DNA of 64,000 nucleotides, taken from assembly GCA_963675135.1 (NCBI GenBank), contig OY776119.1, positions 38,687,198-38,751,197 on the forward strand, written 5' to 3'. Positions 21,918-33,615 of the stretch are shown here, piece by piece. Position numbers and translations under genes: made by a program. This DNA comes from Galeopsis tetrahit (Eukaryota; Streptophyta; Magnoliopsida; Lamiales; Lamiaceae). Position 1 is the first letter of the stretch, and every line of letters begins with the position of its first letter. Under the pieces are notes generated by a model. It was not told the DNA's origin. It saw only the letters and a program-made list of their open reading frames with translations, and did not search any database.

Positions 21918-23231
21918 TGTAGGTCCCTAAGTTGAGTTAATATCGAGGGAAGCTAAAGAAAATGTCTAGAGGGGGGTGAATAGACTTTTCTAAAATCTTT
22001 CGATATATCAGAATTACAATGTGCGGAATACGAAATTAACAATGAGCCCAATTAAAGTTTATACTCAACTTATTTCGAGAACTCTGTTTCAGCGTTTACT
22101 CAACTTGTCTTGTTCAGTTATGTATGTTTAACAAGTAAACGATTAATCAATTCAAACAAACAAAACAGTAAAGTAAATCAAACACGAGATTTATAGTGGT
22201 TCGACAACTTGTCTACATCCACTCTCACAAACCCAGTTGTGAAATTCTTATTAACTCGTCCAATGGAGTAATATGTGTTCTTGTAGCTTTAAGTCCCAAG
22301 AAATAAGACTTAGATCTTCTCGATAACACTTCCAAGTGCCTCTTCGATCTTACTAGCGATTTACAAGTATCTAGCAACTTGAAACAGTAAAACAAAAATA
22401 AAACTTCTCTTCGTTCAGTAGTAGCCTTCTTCGATCTTCACTTGTCTTGTGTAGCTTCACTTTCTGAACTTCAATCTCTGAGAGTAATTTCTTCACTTAA
22501 ATGTAGAATATTAATGCTTTTGTAGTTTTTCAGTAGTAGTCTTTAATCGATCAATACCTTGCGGTATTTATAGACTTCCAATTCCAAGAACTTTCAGTTG
22601 TGTAACAACCTTTTCTTGAAAACTAACTTGTAACTGATTCTTCTTATCCTTTCACGCGTTTCTTCAGTTAATTAGTTATTCCTTAACTAACTCTTCAATC
22701 TTTATCTTTAACACGCTTCTGTAACTAACTTCAAGTTGACCTGTCTTGTTGAGTCGCACCTGTCTTCTCCAGTAGTAGTAGACTTCGTCTTCTACTTGTC
22801 TAGTACAGTAGACTTCTTCAGATTACAACATAGAACTAATATAGTCCTATCATCTAATCCTAACAAGACTATTACATTACATTAAGCTCTTGTTACAAAG
22901 CTTAGTCAACTTAGAAAACTATACATCAATATACAATCATCATAATCGAAAATATGAGCTTCTATACAACAATTTATTCATAGCTCAATAACAATCTAAA
23001 CAGTTAATATAAACACATATGAAGTAATAATACAATATCAATTATAAGTACTTGTCTTTTCATATGTTAACTCATGTGAACTCTACTGATCTTGTTCAAG
23101 ATGACCTCAACTTAACTAGACTAGATCGGTCAACACTTAGAAAATATTCAAGTCTTCTTTTTGGCTTATCAAAACTTCATCTTTATCTTTCATCAACATT
23201 TAGGACTTGTTCTAGGATTCATATCCCAACA
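21918..23231 (-). repeat. 5' LTR of the non-autonomous element
   Basis: 1314 bp, the same termini as the left LTR; followed at 23232 by the TSD CATCT. No indels relative to the partner were noticed. Confidence 0.9.
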
Positions 23232-23690
23232 CATCTCAAAAGATTCCCGGGAGTCTCAAAGGATTCCTAGCGTGATGGTCCATAACCCACAAGTGTCAAT
23301 AATTCCCCACAAAGGAGATGGGGAATGTGGTCCCATAATAATTTCCCACAAAGGAGTTGGGGACCACAAGAGTTGGGAACCACATTGTTGGGGGACTATT
23401 ATTGGGTATTGGGATTAATTTCCCAACAATTCCCCCACAAAAAAAATTATAGAATTATTTATTCTACTTTAATTTGACATCACGGAACTCGGCTCAAAGA
23501 GAATTAAAGTTTTTTTTTCATTTCATGCATTGCATCCACGACATGAAATCAAGGTGGGTTTTTCTTACTATTTGATTGGATATACTTTGTCACCTTTAAA
23601 TGTTCATTTGAGTGATATTATTTCTTACTTCATGATACAAGTTAATCGTTAACGCATGTTATGACTTTACAAGTTATTCGTTAACGCATG

Positions 23691-23950
23691 TTTTATTCGC
23701 GGGAAACCGTGCATCGTTGGTTCAGCCAGCGCATCATTGGTATAGCCAATGAAAAATACATATTTTATTCGCGGGAAACCGTGCATCGTTGGTTCAACCA
23801 GCGCATCGTTGGTATAGCCAGCGCATCATTGGTATAGCCAATGAAAAATAAGTATTTTATTCGTGGAAAATCGTGCATCGTTGGTTCAGCCAGCGCATCG
23901 TTGGTATAGTCAGCGCATCATTGGTATAACCAATGAAAAATAAGTATTTT
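23691..23950 (+). repeat. Tandem repeats GTGCATCGTTGGTTCAGCCA type
   Basis: Three units of about 67-88 bp, each reading TTTTATTCGCGGGAAACCGT, then GCATCGTTGGTTCAGCCAGC, then one or two shorter GCATC(A/G)TTGGTATAGCCA sub-repeats, then ATGAAAAATAAGTATT. A 2x repeat of GTTA(A/T)TCGTTAACGCATG precedes it (23641-23690). It lies within the gypsy-like LTR. Confidence 0.8.
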
Positions 23951-24432
23951 AATATGCATGTTTGTGAGTTGATGGTTTTATTCATATGTTATATTTAACT
24001 GTGACAAAGTTAATCCCACTGAGCTAGTTGTTTTGCTCACCCTGATCATATTAACATTTTTACAGATTAAAAAGATTAAAGAAGTTGTGGTGGAGGGACA
24101 GTGGATGTGCGTCAAGAAATTTATTATTATTTTAAGGCTTCAAGTTAATTAGTTCATATGTTATTTGACGATTATGAGTTTTAAGAGTTAGTTTTAAGAG
24201 TTAAAGCATTTCTTTTAATAAAAAGTCACATCTTTGATTGTATTAAAAATTGTAGTACTTTTGAAGCAAATTAATTATTTTTGAGCAATTGATGTTAGTT
24301 TTTCAAAATTGTCAATATTTAATATTTACTTCCGCTGCAAATCTTTTTATAAATTCGTAAACTCGATTTACATTAGTATTCAAAGTACAAATATAGTGTT
24401 TTCATCTAGGCCCCTAAAATCGGGATGTGACA

Positions 24433-25387
24433 AGAGTTTTTTGGTGAGAAAGATAGGGCTGCCCACTTTGAGGCTATGAGGAAGATCATGTCAACCTCTA
24501 TGCCAGAGGGGGCGTCCATGAGGGACCACGGTCTCAAGATGATGGAATATCTGAATGAGATTGAGGTCCTCAGAGGGTTAATCGATAATGACACCAAGAT
24601 CGATATGATCCTACACTCGCTCCCAAAGTCTTTTGAGAACTTCCGTGTAAACGCGATCATGAGTAAGAAGGATTATACTTTAACCGAGCTTCTTACGGAA
24701 TTGGTCGCGGTGGAGGGTCTCATGGGTAAACGACCACAAGCCAATGTTACTGTTCAGGCTGGACCTTCTTCGTCTAATGGCAAGAAGAAGAAAAAGCCTT
24801 TACATAAAAAGGGTGGTGGTGAAAACAGTGGGAGCAAGAAACTGGCGCCTTCTGGTGGCGTTAAAAAGCCGAAGGGCAAATGTTTCAAGTGCAGCAAGAC
24901 AGGACATTGGAAGTCTGATTGTCGCCTTCTGAAAAAGGACAACTCTGGTACGTCTCTCGCTTTAGTTGTTGAAACATGTTATGTGGCTTGTTCTGCCTTT
25001 TCTTGGGTAGTAGATATAGGAGCCACTGACCATGTTTGTTATACCTTGCAGGGGTTTCTACAGACATGGGAACTGAGTGAGGGCGAGATTACTATTAGTT
25101 TGGGCAATGCTGCGATAGTATCGGTGGTTGCAGTGGGAGACGTGCACTTATGTTTTTCAAATTCTATTTTAGTATTAAAGAACGTTTTATACGTGCCGAA
25201 TTTTCGAAGAAATTTAATTTCTGTTTCGAAGTTGTTTTTGGATGGATGCTCAGCTGTTTTTAATGACAATGTTGTTATTATGAGAAATGACTCTTTAATC
25301 TGTTCTGGTACGTTAGAAAACAATCTTTATACTGTTACGTGTGCATATCATACTGAGACTGAGAAGCTCATTCATCATCATCATTAA
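24433..25387 (+). pseudogene. copia family II gag and start of protease
   Basis: The frame enters directly from the gypsy-like LTR end; about 60-70 N-terminal gag residues are missing. Gag (KIMSTSMPEGASMRDH, DMILHSLPKSFENFRVN, YTLTELLTEL) is followed by a Lys-rich linker and a CCHC zinc knuckle (CFKCSKTGHWKSDC, 24881-24922). The aspartic protease motif is WVVDIGATDHVC near 25004, with D-I-G in place of D-S-G/D-T-G, which probably disables it. The frame then runs through the protease region (NVLYVPNFRRNLISVSKL) to a stop at 25387. Confidence 0.8.
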
Positions 25388-25410
25388 ATAAGAGAAAGGA
25401 ACCTTCTAAG

Positions 25411-28061
25411 TTGAATCACACATACCTTTGGCATCTAAGATTGGGTCATGTCAACCTAAGAAGGATTCAAAGACTAGTAAGTAGTGGGTTTTTGGAGTCT
25501 CTCCAAGTGGAACCATTCTCAGTCTGCGAATCTTGTTTGGAAGACAAGATGACCTCGAGGCCTTTTAAGGCCAAGGGTAATAGGGCTAGTGATGTGTTGG
25601 AATTGATTCACTCTGATTTGTGTGGGCCTATGACTGTTCAAGCTAGAGGAGGCTTTGAGTACTTCGTCATTTTCATTGTCGATTACTCAAGATATGGATA
25701 CATCTACCTGATGCGCCACAAGTCTGAACGCTTTGGCAAGTTCAAAGAATTTAAGGCAGAAGTGGAGAATCGTCATGGTAAGAGTATCAAGTCACTGCGT
25801 TCTGATCGTGGTGGCGAGTACCTTAGCAATGAATTTAGGCAATACTTATTAGAGAATGGGATTAGATCCCAGCTCTCCGCGCCTGGTACTCCGCAACAGA
25901 ATGGCGTGGCTGAGAGAAGAAATAGGACTCTATTAGATATGGTGAGATCGATGATGAGTTATGCTTCATTCCCTACCTCTTTTTGGGGTTATGCCTTGGA
26001 AACAACAACGTACCTTCTAAAGTGGTTCCAAAAACCCCAATTAAATTGTGGTCTGGGCGAAAGCCTAGTCTAAACCACATTCGGATTTGGGGTTGTCCAG
26101 CACATGTGCTGAACAAGGAAGCTGATAAGTTGGCACATAGTACTGAAGTACGGTTGTTTGTAGGATACCCTAAGGGAACGAGAGGTGGTAATTTTTATAG
26201 TCCTAATGATCAAAGGGTGGTGGTGAGTACTAATGCCCAATTTTTAGAAGAATACTATATGAATGAGCATAAGTCCAATACTGAGATCATTCTAAATGAG
26301 TTGAGAGGAGACAATGGCGCACCGAGTGTGCAAGAGGAAATACCACAAGAGACTGTACAACGTGGCGACTCTGATGAACCTTTGTATACATTGCCTCGTC
26401 GTAGTGGGAGGGTTGTTCGCCAACCTGATCGTTTCATGTTTGTGGGAGAGTCTATGGACTTGATTCCAAGCGATGAACATGATGATAACGACCCCTGAAC
26501 ATACAAAGAGGTAATCAAAGACAAAGATGCAGAGTCTTGGCACAAGTCCATGGATTCAGAAATTGAATCTATGGATACTATGGAAGTGTATGACCTAAGT
26601 GAACTTCCCCACGACAAGAAAGTCGTTGGGTGTAAGTGGGTCTACAGACGTAAGAGAGGGTCTGATGGGCAGATTACTGCTTTTAAGGCACGTTTGGTGG
26701 CAAAGGGTTTTACCCAGAAAGAAGGAATCGACTATGACGAGACCTTCTCACCAGTAGCCATGCTAAAATCGATCTGGATTCTCTTATCTATAGCTAATCA
26801 CATGAACTATGAGATTTGGCAAATGGATGTCAAGACAGCTTTCCTTAATGGAAATTTGGATAAGGACATCTATATGCAGCAACCCGAGGATTATGTGAAG
26901 AAAGGCCAAGAGCATCTAGTCTAGAAGCTGAAAAAGTCTCTTTATGGGCTAAAACAAGCTTCCAGGTCTGGGAACATTCGTTTTGACGAGGTGATCAAAT
27001 CTTTTGGATTTGAACAATGTTAAAATGAAAGTTGTGTGTACAAGAAGAGTGACGGAGACGTAGTGGTATTCTTAGTACTATACATAGATGATATTCTTCT
27101 TATTGACAACAATGTGAAAGTATTATCAGACGTAAAGGTGTGGCTTTCAGAACAGTTTCAAATGAAGGATATGGGTGAAGCATCGTACATTCTTGGTATT
27201 AAGGTCACTCGTGATCGAAAAAAGAGAATGTTGTGTTTATCTCAAGCGTCTTACATTGATACTGTGATTGCTCATTTTGGCATGCAGAATTCCAAGAAGG
27301 GTGTACTACCTTTCAGACATGGAGTCCCTCTGTCTAAGGATATGTGTCCTAAGACACAGAAAGATATAGAGGAGATGGCTAAGGTTCCTTATGCTTCGGC
27401 TGTAAGAAGCCTGATGTATGCGATGTTGTGTACGAGGCCTGATATTTGCTATGCAGTCGGCATGGTAGCAAGATATCAGTCTAACCCTGGTCAAGGACAT
27501 TGGACTGCTGTAAAGCATATTCTCAAGTACTTGAAAAAGTCTCGAGATTATATGCTAGTATACCAGTCAAATAGTTTGTTTCCTTTGGGTTATACCGATT
27601 CAGATTTTCAAGCTGATCGAGATGAACAGAAGTCAACCTCGGGTTATGTGTTTATGCTGGGAGACGCAACCATATCTTGGAGAAGTGTGAAGCAGAAATA
27701 CATCGCGGACTCCACTATGGAAGCTGAGTACGTAGCTGCCTCAGAGGCCGCAAAGGAGGTTGTCTGGCTACGTAATTTCTTTCTGAAATTAGGGGTATCT
27801 CAGAGTATGCCGATGTGTATCACTGTTTATGGTGATAACGCGGGTGCAGTGGCAAAATCGAAAGAACCTAGAGCCCACAGAGCAAGTAAACACATAGAGC
27901 GAAAGTACCACATTATAGGAGATATTGTAAATCGAGGAGACGTGGATGTAGCTAAGATTTCGTCGTTGGATAACTTGGCTGATCCCTTCACAAAGACGCT
28001 AGCAATAAAAGTCTTTGAGAAAAATGTAGAGGCTCTTGGTTTACGATGTATTACAAGCTAG
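25411..28061 (+). pseudogene. copia family II pol: integrase, RT, RNase H
   Basis: 25411-26073 is integrase: HHCC finger (HLRLGHVNLRRIQ ... CESCLEDK), catalytic core with IHSDLCGP, RSDRGGEYL and QQNGVAERRN. A frameshift near 26020 moves the reading to 25983-26498 (GRKPSLNHIRIWGCPA, LFVGYPKGTRGG). A stop at 26498 precedes RT in 26550-26924 (KARLVAKGFTQ, QMDVKTAFLNG). A stop TAG near 26922 and a TAA near 27021 interrupt the palm. 27036-28061 continues RT (YIDDILLID) and RNase H (GYTDSDFQAD, STMEAEYVAAS, NLADPFTKT). It is followed by two GTATAAGTGGGAGA-type polypurine motifs and the 3' LTR. Confidence 0.85.
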
Positions 28062-28138
28062 AATTTGAGTATAAGTGGGAGAAATGTTGATGTCTTTATG
28101 TGTATACTAAAAGTTTAGCTTTAGTATAAGTGGGAGAT

Positions 28139-29294
28139 TGTTGGTGTATACTGTAAAGTAAACTTTTAGTGGGCTTTTGTGACGTGTATTCGATTTCCTT
28201 TTATCTGAAATAAATGGTTTCTCACATTATTGCATTCTTTGTGATTACTTGTATGTCTGCTTATCTTGCATTGTAGACGATGTGGTGGGTTTGTAGTCAC
28301 ACAGAAGATGACATTGTCAGTTCCTTGTAAGATATAAACAATATTCACAACTGAGATAGTTCTGGACAAAACTATTGGTTTAAGTTGTAGTGTAAACTTG
28401 TTAGTGGCTTGTCTTGGCCATTAGTTTATACTAATGCGCTGTGGCGTATTGATTGGATCACAGATAAGACATGTTCTTCTGTTCTCACTGTTATGAAGAT
28501 CTAGAGGTCTTGGTGACTTTTATGATGTGTGGGGTGCTTGTTCACTACTTTGATGTACCATAGGTGAGAATCTTGGTAGATTCTTCACGCTCCGTATTTT
28601 GGGTAGTGGCTTCGCTCTAATGATGTCTACTTATTGGCATTTGGGCACCGTGTCCTGTACATCCAGGCTGATGACGTCCCCTTGAGGAAACTCATAAAGG
28701 ATTGTCGTACTAAACCCTACAGGTGGATTTAATCCGTACGACAACGGGGTTGAGTGGTACTACTCAAAGGAATTATAGAGATTAATTATTTAAAGAAGTC
28801 AGAAGCTTTAATAATTAATGGACGTGCGGTATCTTTAACACAGGGAATTATAAAGTCTAATAGAAGCCCTGATTCGGTTTGGGATAGGACGGGAGTGCAA
28901 CATTAATTCTCTAGTGGAATGAATTAATGTTCTCGGGCCAAATTATATGTTCTGGGCTGAACATAAGAGTATTTGGGCCTGTAAGAAGCCCAAGCCCTAT
29001 ACCATCTAATGGATCACTAGTCTGGCCCATGAAACTTATGGAAATTATAAATATGAGCCTCAATTCAGTTTTGAAACCCTAGCACACACGAAATAGAAAA
29101 AACGGCTAGGGTTTCAAGGAGACGAAACTGAGGCACCTTCTCCACGTTTGATAGCACGCCGTCCGCCCGGTGTTCGAGGGTAACAGATCTAAACTATGTT
29201 TTAGAAGCATGTTTAGGTTTTATTTATTTTTTTATTCGTTTGGCATCCGACAACGATCCAAGTGACGGACCGCCTTCGCCGGCGTGTTCCAGCA
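28139..29294 (+). repeat. 3' LTR of copia family II (1156 bp)
   Basis: It starts TGTTGGTGTATACTG after AAGTGGGAGAT and ends GGCGTGTTCCAGCA. Positions 28573-29294 match the truncated 5' LTR at 12489-13272. Relative to that copy about 60 bp are missing between GTGTTCGAG and GGTAACAG (near 29176). The next sequence is a minus-strand copia fragment. A TSD cannot be tested because the 5' LTR lacks its start. Confidence 0.8.
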
Positions 29295-29520
29295 GGGGGT
29301 TGCTGTCCCAAGGCGATTTCGATCGCTGGATCGTCGTAGACAGTAGAAGCTGGAGGCGGAGTGTCTGAGGGAGACGAGAGGTATATAACGGGTTCGGCGG
29401 GAGGGGAGGACGGTGAGGGAGTGGGCGAAAGAGGGGCAAAAATTGGGGAGGGAGAGGGCGACGGCGAGGAGGAGAGGGTGGCGAAAGGGAATACATTTTC
29501 CACAAAGCGGACATGACGAG
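29295..29520 (-). pseudogene. copia III pol fragment (integrase-RT linker), left half
   Basis: Minus-strand text encodes PRHVRFVENVFPF followed by Ser/Pro-rich linker, the typical copia segment just after the integrase core. It continues the frame that stops at 44040 (SSRKFFISR) on the other side of the 14.5-kb Sirevirus-like element. The shared TSD ACGAG (29516-29520 and 44035-44039) shows they were one gene. Confidence 0.7.
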
Positions 29521-31003
29521 GGTTGGGATATAAATTCACCCTAAGCCTCCCCATGTGATAGGATAGTTTTGATGGCCAAAACACTTAGAGTTTATAAAAC
29601 ATATGTAATAAGGTCAGTTGATATTGTACAGATCAGTTCAATTCTTACTCTAGTCATGTGTGATCAGCTGTATGTATCTCAACTGATAACACGGTCCCAG
29701 CTTACATGTGCAAACTCAAGAGATGAAGAGAAGAAGACCTGAAGACTAGAAGACCCTTGAAGAACAGCTAAGTGAGGTGCTTGTATACCTACTTAGCTGA
29801 TAATGTCCAAGACGAAGATGGCCAAAATCAGCACAAGTATTGCCCAGATCAGAAGAGTAATACTCATCTAATTATAGAAGACAGATGATACCTGTCCAGA
29901 CGATCTCATCAGGCGACAAAGAACTAAATCAGCAGACTAGATATTTCGTCCAGTGACAAGATTCCAAGTCATCTTACAACGTTCAAAAGAAGACTTACTA
30001 TATATAGAAGATTGACGAAGATTCCAGAATTGAAGCAATCAAGATCAAATCAAATGGAATCAAGGGATCAACATTAAACAAGGAAAGATTGCCAACGGCC
30101 AGTCAACTCCAACGGCTAGTTGTTCTAATCTTCCCTATAAATACAAGAAGATGAGGAAGAACAAAGTACAGAAATACTACACAAGAATTCTTAAGTTATA
30201 GTCAAGCAAGCAAGCTAAAGCCTCACAACAAAAGAATTCTCAAGGGCCCAGAAATTCTTAGTTTATTCCTAGCTCTTAAGTTATTTCCTCATCCAACCAA
30301 AGAACTTGAATCCAAATTAACATTGTAAACACCTTGATTTAGGCATAGTGGTTAAGCATATTTATAAGCTTGAACCATTAGTTGGATCCATTCAAAAACC
30401 CAAACCCCTCACCGAAAGGTTTAGTTTTTGGACCCCTGTATGAGTGCAAGTGCTCATCAATCACTTGTGGAGACCGTAACAGTTTGGAACTGTTCAGATA
30501 TCAAAGTCCTTCTCTTGGGACTATAAAGGACAAGCCCCTGTAATTTTCGGTAAATTAAGGGATTAACATCACGATTGGAATCATGAGAGTGGACGTAGGA
30601 CCTGCATTCCGAACCACTATAAATCTACGGTGTCATTTACTTATTTGCACTTTATTTACAAGTCTAATTCATATTTATTCCATTATAGTGCATACTGTGA
30701 TTTTGAATTACCTTTGCAAGTAAGGCCATATATCTTTCAAACCAGCATCAACTGAGTATTTCATCTAATCACTTAATTGAGGTTTTCAAAAAAACACTCG
30801 AACGAGTCTAAATAAAAGGGCCTACACATTTCCGCATACAACACCCTACCAGAATACTATAGTCATCTGGACTAGCAGACTTGTAGTCCACCTGACTTAG
30901 TAAATCAAAAGAGTCCCAACACTTTTATTCGAAAAGTTTTAAAGTCTATTCACCCCACCCCTCTAGACTTTAATCTCATTCACAACTCGTTCAAGGACCA
31001 ACA
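29521..31003 (+). repeat. 5' LTR (1483 bp), first base mutated
   Basis: It aligns with the 3' LTR from the second base: GGTTGGGATATAAATTCACC here against TGTTGGGATATAAATTCACC at 43232. The TG start has become GG. It ends TTCAAGGACCAACA. TATAAATA at 30136-30143 is the likely promoter TATA box. It is 680 bp longer than the 3' LTR: about 620 bp (30217-30840) and about 50 bp near 29560-29610 are absent from the 3' copy. Confidence 0.85.
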
Positions 31004-31005
31004 AG

Positions 31006-31018
31006 TGGTATCAGAGCA
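31006..31018 (+). other. Primer-binding site (tRNA-Met type)
   Basis: TGGTATCAGAGCA two bases after the 5' LTR, complementary to initiator tRNA-Met. Confidence 0.85.
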
Positions 31019-31145
31019 GTGGTTCTAACGGACTACTGTCTCTAGATTATCAGAAGACTTGAGGGAGTCTTTCTGTAGTCCTCTTGAACAGATCTATATC
31101 CTTTTGAAAAATCTTTTTTTTTTTAAATTCATACAGCATGCTAAC

Positions 31146-33615
31146 ATGCGTAAGCTTCCTAAGTTCTCAGTAGAAGACTATGACTACTGGAAGATAAGAA
31201 TGAAGAAGAATCTCAGCTCAGTTCACTACATGATGTGGTCTGTAATCACCGAAGGGCCAATTGCAATTATGGCCGTTAACACTGCAAATGGTGATCCAGA
31301 AGTCCCAGTTGGAGAACTTGCTCCCAAACCTATGAAAGATCTCACTCCAGAAGAGATGAATCAATCAAATCTTGACAGCATTGCTCAAGATTACATTATG
31401 TAGACACTTCCTAATGAATATATAGGAAAGGTACTCAACTGTGATACAGCCAAAGAGATGTGGGATGCTCTTACACTCCTGTGTGAAGGAACGAAGCTGA
31501 TCAAAGAAAGCAAACTCTAAACTGCAGTCAAGAAGTTTGAACACTTCAAAATGCAACCAGAAGAGAGCATCGATCAGTTGGATAATAGATTCACCAAGAT
31601 CATTAATGAAATTGAATCTCTAGGCAAGAAGTACACAAATAGGGAGAAGAACTTAAAAGTGCTGGACTCTCTATCAAAGAAGTGGAAACTCAAGAAGACC
31701 ATCATCAAAGATACTCAGGATATCAAGAACTGGACCGCTCAAACTTTGTTCCAGAATCTCAAAGCACATGAGTATGATCTCGAGAGAGAAGAAAATTCAG
31801 AGAATGAAGAGCAAACTTAAACTCCATCTGCCACCAAGACCGTAGCCTTCAAAGCATCTACAAGTACAAGAGCTACAAGCACATCATCTGGCAAAACCTC
31901 TTTAAACACAGAAGAAGTAGGAGGGTCAGATATGAGCTTAAAAGAGTAGATGGCTCTTATGATCAAAGGATTTGAAAGGATGAATAATCGAAACAGCAAG
32001 TATAGAAAATTCTATAGAAACTACAAAGATAAGCAAACTGGTTCATCCTCCAGAGAAGCAAGAGAAAAGACTCCAGAAAGGTATCCCAGAAAGGATAAGG
32101 AGTCATCTGATAGTCGAAGCTATAAAAGAAGAGATGCTACACCTCCTAGAAGAAGTACACCAAACCAAAAATTGGGGACCTGCTTCAACTGCCACAAACC
32201 CGGACACTACGTCTATGAATGTCCAGATCTGAGTTCAGAAGATAAAGAAGAAAGAAAGTCTAGACGAGACAAGAGAAATTCAGACAGGCAGGCAATGGTG
32301 ATTGAAGAGTCTAAGTACCAAAGTGATGATCTGCCCTCATCACCTGATTCTGGACTTTTCTCAAATGATGATTCAGACGATGTAGCTATGATGGCCGTAG
32401 CTGAAACCGAGGTAAATTCCTATACTTCAACTTATCATTTACCTGCTTCCTCACACACAGATGAGGCTAACTCATCTGTAGGCGAATTCGAGAACACCTA
32501 TTACCAATCCTTGGAGGAAGTAAAAGGTGACCTCGATATCGCAACTAGAGCATTTATCAAAGTGGAAGAAGAGAACAAAGATTTAAGAAAAGAAATTACT
32601 AGGTTAAAAAAGGCCAAGTTTGAAAGCACCCCCGAGTTATTAACAATGAATGAATGATAAAATAAATAAATTGAACTTCTTAAGGAAGAAGACACCACTA
32701 TAACTCAGTTGTATGAGGGGATGCTGAAAACTCAAGCCCAATAAACTAAGGAATTTTGAACACTTCAATTTAAGTTTGATGATCTTTTTCATGCTAAAGA
32801 GTTCTTAGAAAAGGAGAAGAATAGCCTAGATCTAAAGATATCAGAGCTCAATAGAGCTTCGACTACTTTAGAAAACATCTCTGAATATTATAGATCAAAT
32901 GGCAACAAGATGGGATATGGTTTTGAATCAAATCCATCAACATCTTCTCCAGTTGAGGGTAGTACACCTAACAAGTTTACTACTCGATCACATGAGACTG
33001 GTGAGTGCTCTAAACACAATGAACCTAATATGGATCAAAAGGCATCCGTACCAGCTAAGGTTAACTCTCTTAACATCAAAAATGGTAAAAGACAAGTTAA
33101 CCCCAAGCCTGCACACCTAAGGCGACCTCATATGGGTCCAATAAAAATGGTAAAAGACAAGTGCATCAAGGCATGTACAGAGGAACAATAAACAGCCTAG
33201 ACCATCTCGTTTGAGACAGTCTCAGCTGTATGCTTCTCCAGCCAAGAAGAAGAAGTCTTCTTCACACAAATTTGTTCTCTTTACACCCCCTATCTCTTAT
33301 GATATTGTGAGAACAGAAGAGTATGGTCCATATAATCATGTACATCGATCAGCTAATGCATCCAAGCCGAATGTAGCTAGTCAGAAGATAATTCACACTC
33401 ACGCTTATCAAAAGAAATCATCTGACAGTTACCTAGCTGACACAAATAACAAATCAAACCATGCCAAGGTGTCAGCTGGTAAGATTTGGTTATATGATGC
33501 TCAAGGGAAACAACTCAAATGTTCCAGGTTATTCAAAAGACCAATGTACATGTGGGATCCCAAGGGCACTACTAACACCAAAGGACCCAAAACAACATGG
33601 GTACCTAAGATTTAA
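31146..33615 (+). pseudogene. Sirevirus-like gag
   Basis: Starting at ATGCGTAAGCTTCC, one reading frame can be followed to about 32655 and is broken by in-frame stops at 31401, 31518, 31818 and 31947. N-terminal gag motif: KFSVEDYDYWKIRMK. The middle contains MWDAL and a KFEHFKMQPEESIDQLDNRF block. Then a basic region and one CCHC zinc knuckle (CFNCHKPGHYVYECP, near 32181) for RNA binding. A Ser/Glu-rich tail with coiled coil follows (32480-32650). Frames at 32910-33191 and 33211-33615 continue toward protease. Several of the stops look like CAA/CAG turned into TAA/TAG. Confidence 0.75.

Larger units (their letters stand above)
18293..23231 (-). mobile_element. Complete non-autonomous Sirevirus-like element, TSD CATCT
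   Basis: Two 1314-bp LTRs bound a 2311-bp internal region on the minus strand, and CATCT flanks both sides (18288-18292 and 23232-23236). The primer-binding site is at 21903-21915 and the polypurine tract (AAAAAGGGGGAAAT on the minus strand) at 19607-19620. The LTRs differ at about ten positions by eye (roughly 0.8%), so insertion is recent. There is no gag, protease, integrase or RT; the only ORF is the envelope-like protein. It must depend on another element for its enzymes. LTR ends and polypurine tract match the larger element at 29521-44034. Confidence 0.9.
18211..24432 (+). repeat. Gypsy-like LTR (about 1.3 kb) split by a Sirevirus-like element
   Basis: With 18293-23231 and one TSD removed, the two flanks read as one LTR: left end near ACATCCCAAATAGATCC (18215), right end AATCGGGATGTGACA (24432). 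The ends mirror each other (ACATCCC / GGGATGT). It carries GAGTCTCAAAGGATTCC direct repeats around the insertion point and a tandem block at 23691-23950. The right end is joined directly to copia family-II gag sequence. I found no TSD, so this may be a fragment brought in by recombination rather than a clean solo LTR. Confidence 0.45.

Noticed and set aside
23691..23950. CRISPR-like array
   Set aside because: Repeats are adjacent without unique spacers and lie in a plant LTR.
29224..29514. Pro/Ser-rich ORF resembling an extensin
   Set aside because: It is an alternative frame of the copia linker region next to PRHVRFVENVFPF.
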